NCBI RefSeq assembly: GCF_009876115.1
Contig: NZ_WWSY01000020.1
Span: 1-40,388, forward strand
Direction of reading: 5' to 3'
Length of the DNA stretch: 40,388 nucleotides
Source of the DNA: Collinsella aerofaciens
GTDB lineage: Bacteria; Actinomycetota; Coriobacteriia; Coriobacteriales; Coriobacteriaceae
In this document: one piece after another, positions 24,890 to 33,855 of the stretch
Position numbering within the stretch: the first letter of the stretch is position 1
Layout: each line of letters begins with the position of its first letter
Position numbers and translations under genes: made by a program
Notes under the pieces: model-generated
The model's database searches: none
What the model was told of the DNA's origin: nothing
What the model saw: only the letters and a program-made list of their open reading frames with translations

Positions 24890-26464
24890 ATGGGAAAGAA
24901 ACTCGATAAGAAGGCCGAGCCTGCAGCGGGCAAGACATCCAAAGGCATGAAGGTCGATAAGGCCGTCAAAAAATTCCGCAAGCTCGAAGGCAAGCTGTGG
25001 ACTCGCGAGTACCTGCTCAAGATTGCCGAGTTCGATGGAGCGACGATTGCTCCTGCCAACGGCGCAGCAGCGCGTGCCGACGCCATGGGCACGCTTGCCG
25101 GCGAGCATCACAAGCTGCTGACCAGCGAGAAGTCCGTTGAGCTCGTACGCTCGTTAGCGCGCGAGACCGTCGCCGGCGGCAAAATCGACGACCCTCAGCT
25201 GCTCGACGAGATCCGTGTGCTCGGCCGCGATCAACGTGAGGCCAGTGCCATCCCCACCGAAGAAGCCGAGGCCTGGACCAGGCTCACCTGCGAGGCGGAC
25301 GCCGTGTGGCACAAGGCCAAGGCAGCCAACGACTGGGCGAGCTTTGAGACCTATGTGGATAGAATCGTCGCCCAACTTAAGCATCAGGCCGAGCTCATGG
25401 ACCCCAAGCGCGATCCATACGACGTTTGGCTCGACCAGTACGAGCGCGGCCTTTCCGCCAAGAGCTTCGACGCGTTTTGCGACGAGGTCAAGGCCACGGT
25501 CGTGCCGCTCGTGCATGCCATCGGCGAGCGCGGCCAGCAGCCGGCTGCCGACTTTTTGCACGCCCACGTGCCCGAGGCTGCCCAGCGCGCCATGAGCTTC
25601 GACCTTATGAAGCTTGTCGGCCTGGACCTGGACGACACCACGCTTGCCTTTACCGAGCATCCGTTTAGCGAGGGCTTTGCCGTGGGTGATGCGCGCATCG
25701 CGACGCACATCTACGAGGACGACTGCATCTCCAACGTCTACAGCATCATCCACGAGGCGGGGCACACCATGTACGAGCTGGGCGTCAATCCCGCCTATGC
25801 GCGCACGTGCTTGGAGGGCGGCACCTCCATGGGCATCCACGAGAGCCAGAGCCGCTTTTTCGAGAACACCGTGGGTCGCAGCCGCGCCTTTATGGGCCCG
25901 CTGCTCGAGGTGCTGCGTCGTCACGCGCCCGAGGTCTACGGCGACGTCGACGAAGACACGCTCTACCGCGCCGTGAACATCGCGCAGCCGTCGTTGATCC
26001 GCACCGAGGCCGACGAGCTCACCTATCCGCTGCATATTATGGTGCGCTACCAGATTGAGCGTATGCTGTTTGCCGGCGAGGCTGCGGCCAAGGACATCCC
26101 CGCGCTTTGGAACCGCTTTATGGACGAGTACCTGGGCATTCCCGTTCCCGACGACACGCACGGCTGCCTGCAGGATACGCATTGGAGCGGCGGTTCGTTT
26201 GGCTACTTCCCCACGTATGCGCTGGGTAGCGCCTACGATGCCATGTTTGTGCCGGCCATGTGCCGCGACGGCGTCGACCTTACCGGTGCCTGCGCGAGCG
26301 GCGATCTGGCGCCCGTCCGCGCCTGGCTGGGCGAGCACATTTGGCAGTGGGGCCGCGCCAAAGACGCGCCGGAACTCATCAAGGGCGCCTGCGGCATGGC
26401 CTTTGACGCCCGCTACTACTGCAGCTACCTGCAGGACAAGTTCACCACACTGTACGAGCTGTAA
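24890..26464 (+). CDS. M32 family metallocarboxypeptidase
   Basis: A 524-residue zinc carboxypeptidase of the thermostable carboxypeptidase Taq family, which removes single residues from the C-terminus of peptides in the cytoplasm. The zinc motif HEAGH is at residues 288-292, with Glu318 in GIHESQSRFFENTVG as third ligand; the family motifs TEHPFSEGF, TSMGIHESQS and IAQPSLIRTEADELTYPLHIMVRYQIE all follow in order. Length is normal for M32 (about 500). A Lys-rich stretch of about 30 residues precedes the domain. ATG 24890 has AAGGAT 9 bases upstream; the open frame extends to 24779 without a ribosome site. It is transcribed divergently from pheST. Confidence 0.95.
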   Translation: MGKKLDKKAEPAAGKTSKGMKVDKAVKKFRKLEGKLWTREYLLKIAEFDGATIAPANGAAARADAMGTLAGEHHKLLTSEKSVELVRSLARETVAGGKIDDPQLLDEIRVLGRDQREASAIPTEEAEAWTRLTCEADAVWHKAKAANDWASFETYVDRIVAQLKHQAELMDPKRDPYDVWLDQYERGLSAKSFDAFCDEVKATVVPLVHAIGERGQQPAADFLHAHVPEAAQRAMSFDLMKLVGLDLDDTTLAFTEHPFSEGFAVGDARIATHIYEDDCISNVYSIIHEAGHTMYELGVNPAYARTCLEGGTSMGIHESQSRFFENTVGRSRAFMGPLLEVLRRHAPEVYGDVDEDTLYRAVNIAQPSLIRTEADELTYPLHIMVRYQIERMLFAGEAAAKDIPALWNRFMDEYLGIPVPDDTHGCLQDTHWSGGSFGYFPTYALGSAYDAMFVPAMCRDGVDLTGACASGDLAPVRAWLGEHIWQWGRAKDAPELIKGACGMAFDARYYCSYLQDKFTTLYEL

Positions 26465-26566
26465 GGATTGACCAGCACGCCATCGCCAACGCCAACTATG
26501 TTGACGCCAATGTCTTGGCAACGTCAGCGAAAACGACCCTAAGCGAGCAAGGTGACGTGAAATGAA

Positions 26567-26595
26567 AGGGCGCTGACCTTCTGGTCGCGCCCTTG
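26567..26595. terminator. Hairpin between the carboxypeptidase and glmM
   Basis: AAGGGCGC-t-GACC, TTCT loop, GGTC-GCGCCCTT: a 12-bp stem with one bulged T. It follows the plus-strand carboxypeptidase by about 100 bases and lacks a real T-run, so termination is only moderately likely. Confidence 0.55.
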
Positions 26596-26641
26596 AAATT
26601 GAACGTCAGATTGCCGCTTAGGGGCGTTTGCAGCGTCGAGC

Positions 26642-26671
26642 AGTTACGCGGTTTGGTAAAACCGCGTAACT
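26642..26671. repeat. 13-bp perfect hairpin overlapping the glmM stop
   Basis: AGTTACGCGGTTT, GGTA loop, AAACCGCGTAACT. Its right arm ends inside the glmM stop codon (26670-26672). There is no T-run. It may stabilise the glmM mRNA end or act as a terminator together with 26567-26595. Confidence 0.75.
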
Positions 26672-28001
26672 ACAGAGCCTCGAGTGCGTTGGCGATGCGC
26701 TTCATGGCGGCATCGGCGGATGCTTGGTCGGGCGCCTCGGCCAGCACGCGGATAACCGACTCGGTTCCGCTCTTGCGTACGAGCACGCGGCCCTCGCCTG
26801 CCAGCGCAGCCTCGGCCTCGGCGATGGCGTTCTGCACGCCCATGTTCTCGAGCGCGGCGTCCTTGTCCGCCACGCGCACGGCCACCTGCGCCTGCGGTAG
26901 CAGCTTGCACGGAGCCGTGAGCTGCGAGAGCGTCTCGCGCTCGGCGCGGATCACTTCCATCACGCGCAGCGAGGTCATAATGCCGTCGCCCGTGCGCTCG
27001 ATATCGCCAAAGATCGTATGGCCCGTCTGCTCGCCGCCCAGGCTGTAACCGCCCTCGCGCATCTTGGCATACACGTGGCGGTCGCCCACACCGCTGGTCA
27101 CGGCACTTAGGCCGGCAAGCTCCAACGACTTGATCAGGCCAAAGTTGCTGGCAATCGTCGGAACCACGGTACCGCCCGAAAGGCGACCGTGCTTGTTCAG
27201 GTACACGCCGCACACGTACAGGATCTGGTCGCCATCGACCACGCGGCCGCGCTCGTCCACGGCCAGGCAGCGGTCGGCATCGCCGTCATAGGCAAAGCCC
27301 ACGTCCAAGCCCTGCTCCACCACGTGGCGCTGCAGACGCTCCATATGCGTGGAGCCGCAGTCGACGTTGATGTTAAAACCATCAGGCGCGGCATTGATCA
27401 CGCGCACGTCGGCGCCCAGCGCGTCGAACACCGGCTTGGCCACCGAGGACGCCGAGCCGTTGGCGCAGTCGATGCCGATCTTGACGCCCTGCAGCGAAAA
27501 GTTCGCGCTGGCGATGAGCGAGGCAATGTAGCGGTTGCGGCCCTGCATGTAGTCCACCGTGGCGCCGATGTGGTTGCCCGTGGCCAGCGGCACCTCGCTC
27601 TTGCCATCGACGTAGTCCTCGATGAGCTCCAGTACGTCCTCGTCCATCTTAAAACCGTCGCTATTGACGAGCTTAATGCCGTTATCGCAAAACGGGTTGT
27701 GGCTCGCGCTGATCATGATGCCGCAATCGAAGCAGCCTTCCACGGTCTGATGCGCTACACCCGGCGTGGGGATCACGTGCAGCATATAGGCGTCCGCACC
27801 GCTCGCGACCAGGCCACTCACCAGCGCCGCCTCGAACATATAACTCGAGCGACGCGTGTCCTTACCCACGATGACGCGCGCCTTGCGCTCGCGGTTGGCG
27901 CCGTAATACCAGCCCACAAAACGGCCAATCTTATAAGCGTGCTCTACCGTCAGCCCAACGTTAGCCTCACCGCGAAAGCCGTCGGTGCCAAAGTACTTCA
28001 T
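26670..28001 (-). CDS. glmM: Phosphoglucosamine mutase
   Basis: A 443-residue enzyme that converts glucosamine-6-phosphate to glucosamine-1-phosphate on the route to UDP-GlcNAc and the cell wall. MKYFGTDGFRGEAN is the family start. The phosphoserine site ISASHNP is at 97-103 with Ser100 as catalytic residue. The metal-binding DGDADR loop (in FAYDGDADRCLAVD), the sugar-binding GGEQSGH-like motif (here GGEQTGHTIF) and the phosphate-binding RKSGTESVIRVLAE near the end are all present. Length is standard. AAGGAGAG lies 6 bases before ATG 28001. The gene follows the DUF4012 gene on the same strand but a terminator separates them. Confidence 0.97.
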   Translation of the reverse strand: MKYFGTDGFRGEANVGLTVEHAYKIGRFVGWYYGANRERKARVIVGKDTRRSSYMFEAALVSGLVASGADAYMLHVIPTPGVAHQTVEGCFDCGIMISASHNPFCDNGIKLVNSDGFKMDEDVLELIEDYVDGKSEVPLATGNHIGATVDYMQGRNRYIASLIASANFSLQGVKIGIDCANGSASSVAKPVFDALGADVRVINAAPDGFNINVDCGSTHMERLQRHVVEQGLDVGFAYDGDADRCLAVDERGRVVDGDQILYVCGVYLNKHGRLSGGTVVPTIASNFGLIKSLELAGLSAVTSGVGDRHVYAKMREGGYSLGGEQTGHTIFGDIERTGDGIMTSLRVMEVIRAERETLSQLTAPCKLLPQAQVAVRVADKDAALENMGVQNAIAEAEAALAGEGRVLVRKSGTESVIRVLAEAPDQASADAAMKRIANALEAL

Positions 28002-28013
28002 GCGCTCTCCTTA

Positions 28014-28049
28014 CAAAATAGGGGCGAACAGATTGCCTGTCCGCCCCAA
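28014..28049 (-). terminator. Terminator of the DUF4012 gene
   Basis: On the minus strand GGGGCG-g-ACAG, a short loop and CTGT-t-CGCCCC form the stem, followed by TATTTTG. It lies between the DUF4012 stop and glmM. Confidence 0.82.
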
Positions 28050-28084
28050 AATGGTACTCGATTATCTGCGCTACCAGAAAAACC

Positions 28085-30397
28085 CTACGCCGACGCGCTG
28101 TCGCGAGCCGCCTGGCATGTAGGAGTCTGACGCAGCGTAAGCGGCTTGTCCCCCGCCTCGGCTGACGTGGTCAGCGTATATGTGATCGTCGTCGTCTCGC
28201 CAGCATGCAGGTCAACGGTGCCCGAATAGAAGGGGATTCCATGCCACGTAGCGGCGCCAAGACCAAACTGGGTGCCCTCGACGGTCAGATCAGTAATGTT
28301 GCCGCCCGTCGGGGCAAACAACGAGACATTCAGACGCTCGTCGTCGCGCGCGGCATCGGGCGCGCTCGCCGCGACGTAGTCGGGCAGCTTGCCGGCCTCC
28401 TCCTGCGTCATGATGTTCGTCAGGGTAACGGTGATGCGATACGAGCATGTGCCGTCACCGTTCTTGATGCCCTGGCCAATCTGCGTATCGGCATTCAGGT
28501 ACCAGTCGAGCTTGGAGAAGCTCAGGTTGTTAAAGTAGACACCAGCAACGGGACCTTCACTCGGGTCATCCGGATCGGGCAGCGAGGCGTCGATGTTCAT
28601 CTCCTTGATAGCGTTCTGCTCGTCATCGTTTTTCATCCACGCGATCAGGCGGCCCTCTTCGGCACCGCGCTCAACGGCGCTGACAAGCTTCGTAACATCG
28701 ACATCGCCGATACCGCCAAGGATCTTGTCGAAGGCAGCGCTGGCGACGGATGCAAAGATGCCGTCCGACTCCTCGACCGGATAGTTCCAGTACACATCGT
28801 GCATGAGGACCTTTGCGGCGTTGGTGCCGTCGACAACCGTTCCGTCGGGCAGCGACACGTTACCGACCAGGCCCAGCAGATACTGCAGGAACACCGGGTC
28901 GATACCCACGACGCCGTCAACGTCCTGGCCATATTGAGATTTCCACAGGGCTGCGACACGCTGCGAGTTGCGGGGCCAATCAGGCGAATAGGTATTGCCC
29001 GAGTTGTACAGGTTACTGTGGTTGCCGAACAGCGCCTCATCCTCTTCGTCGACGCTCTCGACTGCCTCATCCTCGCTGAGTCCAATGCGGGGAACAAACT
29101 CGCCAATCGACATCTGGCCGTCGGTGACCGAAATCAGGCCCTGCGAACCGCCAAAGCCGCCGCAGGCACGAATCTCGACGTTGTTCATGGCGTACACAAG
29201 GTAGTTGCGCGTCTGGCCGTTGGCGCCGAGCATCTGCGGAAGGACGGGGGCGACCTTCTCCGCCGCGTCAACCGCGCCGTTGAGGGTGGCAAAGCCGTCC
29301 TTGGCCTTATCGACCAGCTCGGTCACCTGGGAAATATGAGTATCGCCAATGCCCTGGATCTTCTCGTTGGCGCTCTTGAACACCTTCGAGCTGCTGGAAA
29401 GCGAATCGGCGACCGCCTGCAGCGCGGACACGTTAATCATGCCGTCCTGAAACAGCTTGCCGGGCGTGGCCTGCGAAAGGTTATCGGCCATGGGAACCAG
29501 CGCATTGCTCGAGACATCGGACAGGGCGTCGATCATGGTGCGGGCCGCATTGATGTCGCTGCCATACACCGGGATAAACGAAGCCGCCGTCCACAGCGGG
29601 CTCGAGGTCTCCGCCTTCATGCTGTCGCAAAGCTCATCAATCTTCTTCGCGTCGTCAGGCAGCGTCGAAAAATCGCCCGACGTGACCTTGTCCTTAAGGC
29701 CACCGACAATCTCGACGGCCTCCTTCGCTTCACTCTTTACGGTCTTTGCCGAGTTAAGCAGCATAAAGCCGCTTGCGCCAAGCGCAACGAGAAGCACCGC
29801 GACTACAGCGGCAATAATGGCGCCGGTGTGACGCTTTTTGCGTTCGCCCTTGCGATGGCGATGACGGACCAGACCGTCAGAGGTCGAACTCGACGAAGCG
29901 TCGCTACCGTAGTTCAAGCCAAAATCGTAATAATCTTCCTTGGAACCCGAGCCCGCAAACTCGGCACCGCTATCATCCAGGCGGGCGAACGTGCCAGTCT
30001 CGGAGGCACCGGTGTAAATCGTGCCAAGGTTACCCGTAAGCCCCGCGCCACCGGCAGAGGGAGTATTGTTGGCGGCCTTGCCGGCATTAACGTTGCCGGC
30101 GGCATTTGCGGCGTTGGCAGCACCTGCGTTGTTCGCAGGTACCGAAGGAGCCCCGCTCGGCTGCGACGCGGAGGTTGCACCGCCCGCAAAGACATTCCCT
30201 CTTGCACGGCCGGTCTTTTTCGCCTTTTGAGACTGCTCGTACAGAGCGGTAAACATCGCCGTCTCGCCCGGGGACACGCGCTTACTGGAACCGCCCTGTC
30301 CAGCGCCGCCCGGCGTGCCGGCCTTACCAGCCCCGTTCGGACGCGGCGGAACTGCAGGACGGCCGTTATCGCTGCCCTTAAAGTGATTACCAGCCAT
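28085..30397 (-). CDS. DUF4012 membrane-anchored protein
   Basis: A 770-residue protein. Residues 1-190 are cytoplasmic and disordered, with Gly/Asn/Ala-rich stretches and a positively charged RHRHRKGERKKRH just before the membrane helix at about 192-215 (GAIIAAVVAVLLVALGASGFMLL). The large outer part has the DUF4012 signature: RNYLVYAMNNVEIRACGGFGGSQGLISV, then SPDWPRNSQRVAALWKSQYGQDVDGVVGIDPVFLQYLLGLVG. The fold recalls LytR-like cell-wall proteins only loosely; the function of DUF4012 is not established. A beta-rich domain with VDLHAGETTTITYTL closes the protein. GAGGA precedes ATG 30397 by 7 bases. It stands alone with its own terminator and no glycan-synthesis genes beside it. Confidence 0.85.
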   Translation of the reverse strand: MAGNHFKGSDNGRPAVPPRPNGAGKAGTPGGAGQGGSSKRVSPGETAMFTALYEQSQKAKKTGRARGNVFAGGATSASQPSGAPSVPANNAGAANAANAAGNVNAGKAANNTPSAGGAGLTGNLGTIYTGASETGTFARLDDSGAEFAGSGSKEDYYDFGLNYGSDASSSSTSDGLVRHRHRKGERKKRHTGAIIAAVVAVLLVALGASGFMLLNSAKTVKSEAKEAVEIVGGLKDKVTSGDFSTLPDDAKKIDELCDSMKAETSSPLWTAASFIPVYGSDINAARTMIDALSDVSSNALVPMADNLSQATPGKLFQDGMINVSALQAVADSLSSSSKVFKSANEKIQGIGDTHISQVTELVDKAKDGFATLNGAVDAAEKVAPVLPQMLGANGQTRNYLVYAMNNVEIRACGGFGGSQGLISVTDGQMSIGEFVPRIGLSEDEAVESVDEEDEALFGNHSNLYNSGNTYSPDWPRNSQRVAALWKSQYGQDVDGVVGIDPVFLQYLLGLVGNVSLPDGTVVDGTNAAKVLMHDVYWNYPVEESDGIFASVASAAFDKILGGIGDVDVTKLVSAVERGAEEGRLIAWMKNDDEQNAIKEMNIDASLPDPDDPSEGPVAGVYFNNLSFSKLDWYLNADTQIGQGIKNGDGTCSYRITVTLTNIMTQEEAGKLPDYVAASAPDAARDDERLNVSLFAPTGGNITDLTVEGTQFGLGAATWHGIPFYSGTVDLHAGETTTITYTLTTSAEAGDKPLTLRQTPTCQAARDSASA

Positions 30398-30546
30398 AAA
30401 GAAATCCTCGCAATTGAGTCGCAATGAAAAAATCCATAACGTTACTAGTTTATGGCATTTTGAGCATCGACAGCTAAACTCCAGACACGGACGTCAATTG
30501 GCGAAAATGCGGCACAACACCTTTTCTGTCTTGGCGGCGGCGCCAG

Positions 30547-31569
30547 CTACACCGTGAGGAACATCATCACGATGATCATGGCAAAGCCGATAAGGTCGGT
30601 CGGCAAAAACACCGTGCCCAGCATAACGGCGCTGGTGATGGTCGCCGAAACCGGCTCCACAGTTCCGATGAGGCTCGCACGCACCGAGCCGATGTCCTTA
30701 ACGCCCTGCATATAGAGCATGTAAGCAAAAAACGAGCCGATAACCACGAATACCGCGAGCGCCTCGACGCCGGCAGCGTCGAGTGCCGGCATATGCGCCC
30801 AAGGCTGCACGAAGACGCACGAGACCACGCCCGCCGTGAGCATTGCCGAGCCCGTGACGATGGGGCTGCCGTATTCGGGCAGGATCTTGGCGGGAATCAC
30901 CGCCATACACGTGGCGCTGACCGCACACATAAGGCCTGCGACCAGGCCAAGCGGCGATATGCTCAGACTGGTAGGGTCGCCGCCGGTAGCGATTAAAAAG
31001 GTGCCGCCCAGGGCCAACCCAATGCCAACGGCCTCACGCACGCGAGGCATGCGATGGTCGATCACGCAGGTGTAGCCCATAATGATGACCAGTTGCAGGC
31101 ATTGGAGCACCGTCGCGGTTCCGGCATTGGTCAGGCGCACGGCCGAAAGATAACAAAACTGGTTGAACAGCAGACCAAAGGCGGTAAAGAGCAGCAGCTG
31201 CTTGCGATCGGCGGGTGTGGTCCAGAGCTTAATCAGGCGCTCGCGGTCGCGCGTAACAACCACGGCCATAAAGAGTAGACCGGCGAGAATCTGACGCACG
31301 CTCATAAGCCACAAGGTGTCGACGTGGTAGGTATCGAACAGAAAGCTCGCGCTGGTGCCCGAGAAGCCCCAAAACGAACCGCCCACCAGCGTAGCCAAGA
31401 CGCCCGTGATCATCTTGCGCGTCGAAGCGCTGTTCAGGCGCTCGCGCCAAGCGCGGCGGGTGCTACGGCTGAGCTCATCGGTGCCCTCGGGCACATCAAT
31501 GTTCGATATATCGGTCATCGGCACCGAAGCCCCTGCGCCTTCGACCTGCTCGACACGCTCTTTGCTCAT
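30547..31569 (-). CDS. EamA/DMT-family transporter
   Basis: A 340-residue membrane protein of the drug/metabolite transporter superfamily. After a polar N-terminus of about 50 residues it has ten hydrophobic helices in two repeats: the first starts GVLATLVGGSFWGFSGTSASFLF and the second LGLVAGLMCAVSATCMAVIPAKI. Each ends with the typical EamA pattern (LTNAGTATVLQCLQLVIIMG; GSVRASLIGTVEPVSATITSAVMLGTVF). EamA proteins export amino acids, metabolites or drugs; the substrate cannot be told. ATG 31569 has GAGGGAA 4-5 bases upstream; the longer open frame to 31776 has no support. It is transcribed alone. Confidence 0.9.
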   Translation of the reverse strand: MSKERVEQVEGAGASVPMTDISNIDVPEGTDELSRSTRRAWRERLNSASTRKMITGVLATLVGGSFWGFSGTSASFLFDTYHVDTLWLMSVRQILAGLLFMAVVVTRDRERLIKLWTTPADRKQLLLFTAFGLLFNQFCYLSAVRLTNAGTATVLQCLQLVIIMGYTCVIDHRMPRVREAVGIGLALGGTFLIATGGDPTSLSISPLGLVAGLMCAVSATCMAVIPAKILPEYGSPIVTGSAMLTAGVVSCVFVQPWAHMPALDAAGVEALAVFVVIGSFFAYMLYMQGVKDIGSVRASLIGTVEPVSATITSAVMLGTVFLPTDLIGFAMIIVMMFLTV

Positions 31570-31800
31570 TCCATTCCCTCGAAGCAGCCTGGAAACAATT
31601 CGGCTTACCTTACCACGGCGAAGGCACCAGCTGGAGGCTTGTCCGCTTATCGGTAGGACAATTCCGCAGACGTCTTTCCATAGCTCGATACCGCAATGGC
31701 CTTGCATTATGCGACAGTCAAATCGCGGCAGCAGGCTCTTTTGAAATGGATATGACAAAGCCCCCGAATTCCACAATGTAAGCGATTTTTAAAAATGTTC

Positions 31801-31829
31801 TTGCCACCGAGTTCAGGCTCCGTTATATT
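31801..31829 (+). promoter_or_regulatory. Promoter of tRNA-Val
   Basis: TTGCCA at 31801-31806, a 17-base spacer and TATATT at 31824-31829 fit a housekeeping promoter well. Transcription would begin about 22 bases before the mature tRNA. Confidence 0.8.
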
Positions 31830-31858
31830 ATCCCTTGCGCGCTTGCGCACCCTTGATC

Positions 31859-31933
31859 GGGCGTTTAGCTCAGGGGGAGAGCGCTTCCCTGACACGGAAG
31901 AGGTCAGAAGTTCAAATCTTCTAACGCCCACCA
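31859..31933 (+). tRNA. tRNA-Val (GAC)
   Basis: A full cloverleaf of 75 bases: acceptor GGGCGTT/AACGCCC, D arm GCTC/GAGC, anticodon stem CTTCC/GGAAG with loop CTGACAC (anticodon GAC, 31891-31893), T arm AGAAG/CTTCT with loop TTCAAAT, and an encoded 3' CCA. It reads valine codons GUC and GUU. Confidence 0.97.
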
Positions 31934-31941
31934 AATGTTCG

Positions 31942-31980
31942 CAGCTCAGAGGCTATGTCCTCTGGGCTGTTTTGTTTTTT
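31942..31980 (+). terminator. Terminator of tRNA-Val
   Basis: CAGCTCAGAGG, a 6-base loop and CCTCTGGGCTG form an 11-bp stem with one G-U pair, followed by TTTTGTTTTTT. It starts 9 bases after the tRNA. Confidence 0.92.
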
Positions 31981-32268
31981 GTCGCTAAATCCGCTGGCAG
32001 TTCCAACCGTCATCGCAACGTAACAACAATTCACCTGACGAATGGCAGCCAAATATATTCAATACCCCAACATCAACAATAGCCAGGCACAAAACTGCGC
32101 CGCAAGCTGCTCCAACCGCCCAACTGGTCAAAAGCCGACCATCTACTTGCCAATTTATCTAACGGCGTAACCAAGCAGTCCGCGCCGCAACTTCTCAACA
32201 AAACGCCGCGATGTCTGCGCCCTGCGGTATCCTTGAGCCACTCGCACCTGCAGCACCAAGGAGCCGCC
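31981..32268. other. Intergenic stretch after tRNA-Val, no feature seen
   Basis: This 288-base segment has no convincing open frame, repeat or hairpin. It is AT-richer than the flanks. Being next to a tRNA 3' end it would be a place to look for integration remnants, but no integrase or repeated tRNA end was seen in the window. Confidence 0.4.
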
Positions 32269-32955
32269 ATGCGCACCGAGCTCGATGTCCCCTTTTCGCA
32301 CAAAGAAGAAGCCAAGGCGCTGGGCGCCAAATGGGACCGGACCAAGAAGATCTGGTATGTACCCAGCGGCGTCAACCCCGAGCCCTTTGCCGAGTGGCTG
32401 CCCGGTGTTGACCGATCCGACCCCTCAGCGCCGTATATATATCTAGTACTGGGCAAGCGCGAGTGCTGGAAGTGTCACAAAGAGACCTCGGTCGCGGCCT
32501 TCGGCATTCCCTATCGAATCGATGACGACAAGGGCATCGCCATCGCGCACGCGCCCAACGAAGCCGGGCACATTACCATCGACACGGCCAATGCCAACGC
32601 GCTCGCCATTGTTCCCGCTCTTGGCTGCGTGCCGGGCGAGATCCGCGACTATCTTTCTAAGCGCTGCGGCTACAAGCCCGTAGGCGCGCGAGCCTCCAAA
32701 GCCCCGTCGCTCGGCAACACGTGCACCAGTTGCGACGCGCTGCAAGGCAGCCGCTATCTGTTCGAGGAGCCCTCGTCCCCGTTTGCCCTCACTGCCATCA
32801 ACAAACTGCCGGCACTGGAGTTTGTGCGCGTCGAAGTTGCCGGCGTCTTTGGCGTCCCGGCCACGCGCACCGACTTTGACCAGGCGCTCTTTACCTGGGC
32901 ACGCGACCATCACGCCAAGTTCCACAAGCAGCTCGGTGAGGGGATTTATTTATAG
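32269..32955 (+). CDS. DUF5710 domain protein with zinc-binding cysteines
   Basis: A 228-residue protein. Residues 3-40 (ELDVPFSHKEEAKALGAKWDRTKKIWYVPSG) match the DUF5710 pattern, a short domain also found on DNA primases and plasmid or phage proteins. Two Cys pairs follow: CWKC in ECWKCHKET (about 67-70) and CTSC near residue 160, each able to form half of a zinc site. The middle and end (DDHHAKFH-like C-terminus, WARDHHAKFHKQLGEGIY) are not recognised. AAGGAG lies 5 bases before ATG 32269; earlier in-frame ATG lacks a ribosome site. It lies among unrecognised genes and converges with the zinc-ribbon gene at 32994. Nucleic-acid binding is possible but unproved. Confidence 0.8.
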   Translation: MRTELDVPFSHKEEAKALGAKWDRTKKIWYVPSGVNPEPFAEWLPGVDRSDPSAPYIYLVLGKRECWKCHKETSVAAFGIPYRIDDDKGIAIAHAPNEAGHITIDTANANALAIVPALGCVPGEIRDYLSKRCGYKPVGARASKAPSLGNTCTSCDALQGSRYLFEEPSSPFALTAINKLPALEFVRVEVAGVFGVPATRTDFDQALFTWARDHHAKFHKQLGEGIYL

Positions 32956-32993
32956 GGACAGAGATGCCTTCACAGCCAGCTCCTCCGCATCAC

Positions 32994-33254
32994 CTATCCC
33001 TCGTCGCCGGCGTCGTACACGATATCGAGGCCACAAACAGGGCATTTCTCCTGATACACCGGCATATGAACGCCTGTCCGTTTTCTCACTTCGTCGCTAA
33101 GTCTGTCGCACGCATCGATGAACCGAATGTCGAGGCACGGTATTTGCGAGCCGCAGCAAGGACAGGCGACGACAAACGACCCGCAATCAACTTCTACGCT
33201 CGGAAACATTTTGTTGTCTATAAGGGCGCACGGCAGTTTTCCGTACTTCCCCAT
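32994..33254 (-). CDS. Small zinc-ribbon protein, unrecognised
   Basis: An 86-residue protein with two CxxC knuckles: CPCC in VVACPCCGSQIPCLD and CPVC in YQEKCPVCGLDIVYD near the C-terminus, a likely zinc ribbon with about 40 residues between. No named family was recognised. ATG 33254 has GAGG about 12 bases upstream; the open frame continues to 33350 inside the upstream gene. It starts 21 bases after the stop of the 33275-33817 gene on the same strand, so the two probably form an operon. Confidence 0.55.
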   Translation of the reverse strand: MGKYGKLPCALIDNKMFPSVEVDCGSFVVACPCCGSQIPCLDIRFIDACDRLSDEVRKRTGVHMPVYQEKCPVCGLDIVYDAGDEG

Positions 33255-33274
33255 CGCAATATCGCCTCGCCAGC

Positions 33275-33817
33275 TCACGTTCGCTCCCCTCTCGCTATAC
33301 AAATCAGGAAGAGCATGCACCGGCAGGCGTGTGCGAGATTGCATCGCCACGCGATCCGATCAAACAGCACGATCGTAAAAGACCGCCAAAGCCAAATTTC
33401 ATCGTCGGTCGCACCCTGTCCGGCAAACTCAATATCGACGGGTATGTGCTTCAGATAACTCATGTCGGGCGCAAAACGAGGGTCCGGTCCGCCTTTATGA
33501 ACAGGACCGTGCAGAACAAACCATCCGTTTTCGGGCTCGAACCGCTCAACAAACGCAAGGCCGAGCACCTTATAGCCCACCTCGGTTGCAAATATGACTC
33601 CGACTGGGACGCCACATTCCATGCAGTTGAGCATTTTACGGTTGTAATTCTGGTCTCGAAAACCAACGGTACCCGGCGCTTGAACCGAGTACTTAATGAC
33701 CCACGTACCATCGTCCAAATAGAGCGGAGGCACATTGTTGATGCTCTCGGTTTGCCGCTGGCGCGCTTGTACCCCGCTACCCCACTCCCCTGTATACTGA
33801 TGTAGCACGTGTTTCAT
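33275..33817 (-). CDS. Hypothetical protein, unrecognised
   Basis: A 180-residue protein (MKHVLHQYTGEWGSG...). The middle reads as a folded domain with strands around GTWVIKYSVQAPGTVGFRDQN, KVLGLAFVERFEPENGWFVLHG and a CMEC pair (MLNCMECGVPVG) like half a zinc knuckle. The last 25 residues (IAWRCNLAHACRCMLFLICIARGERT) are Cys-rich and hydrophobic and differ in style from the rest. No family was recognised. The ribosome site at ATG 33817 is weak and an ATG at 33844 is equally possible. It is followed by the zinc-ribbon gene and is divergent from the gene at 33856. Confidence 0.5.
   Translation of the reverse strand: MKHVLHQYTGEWGSGVQARQRQTESINNVPPLYLDDGTWVIKYSVQAPGTVGFRDQNYNRKMLNCMECGVPVGVIFATEVGYKVLGLAFVERFEPENGWFVLHGPVHKGGPDPRFAPDMSYLKHIPVDIEFAGQGATDDEIWLWRSFTIVLFDRIAWRCNLAHACRCMLFLICIARGERT
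33793..33798 (+). promoter_or_regulatory. Possible -10 of the gene at 33856
   Basis: TATACT lies 58 bases before the ATG. No good -35 is found at 16-18 bases; TTGTAC lies 20 bases upstream, too far for a standard promoter. Confidence 0.35.
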
Positions 33818-33855
33818 CCGGGCTTGTTGGGCCGGATTGTTCATGGGAGGGTCTT

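Noticed and set aside
28205..30427. 740-codon open frame antisense to the DUF4012 gene
   Set aside because: No recognisable domain; composition of a shadow frame.
31981..32268. Phage or element attachment site next to tRNA-Val
   Set aside because: No duplicate of the tRNA 3' end and no integrase were seen in the window.
32073..32456. 127-codon minus-strand frame
   Set aside because: It overlaps the strongly supported DUF5710 start and has no ribosome site or motif.
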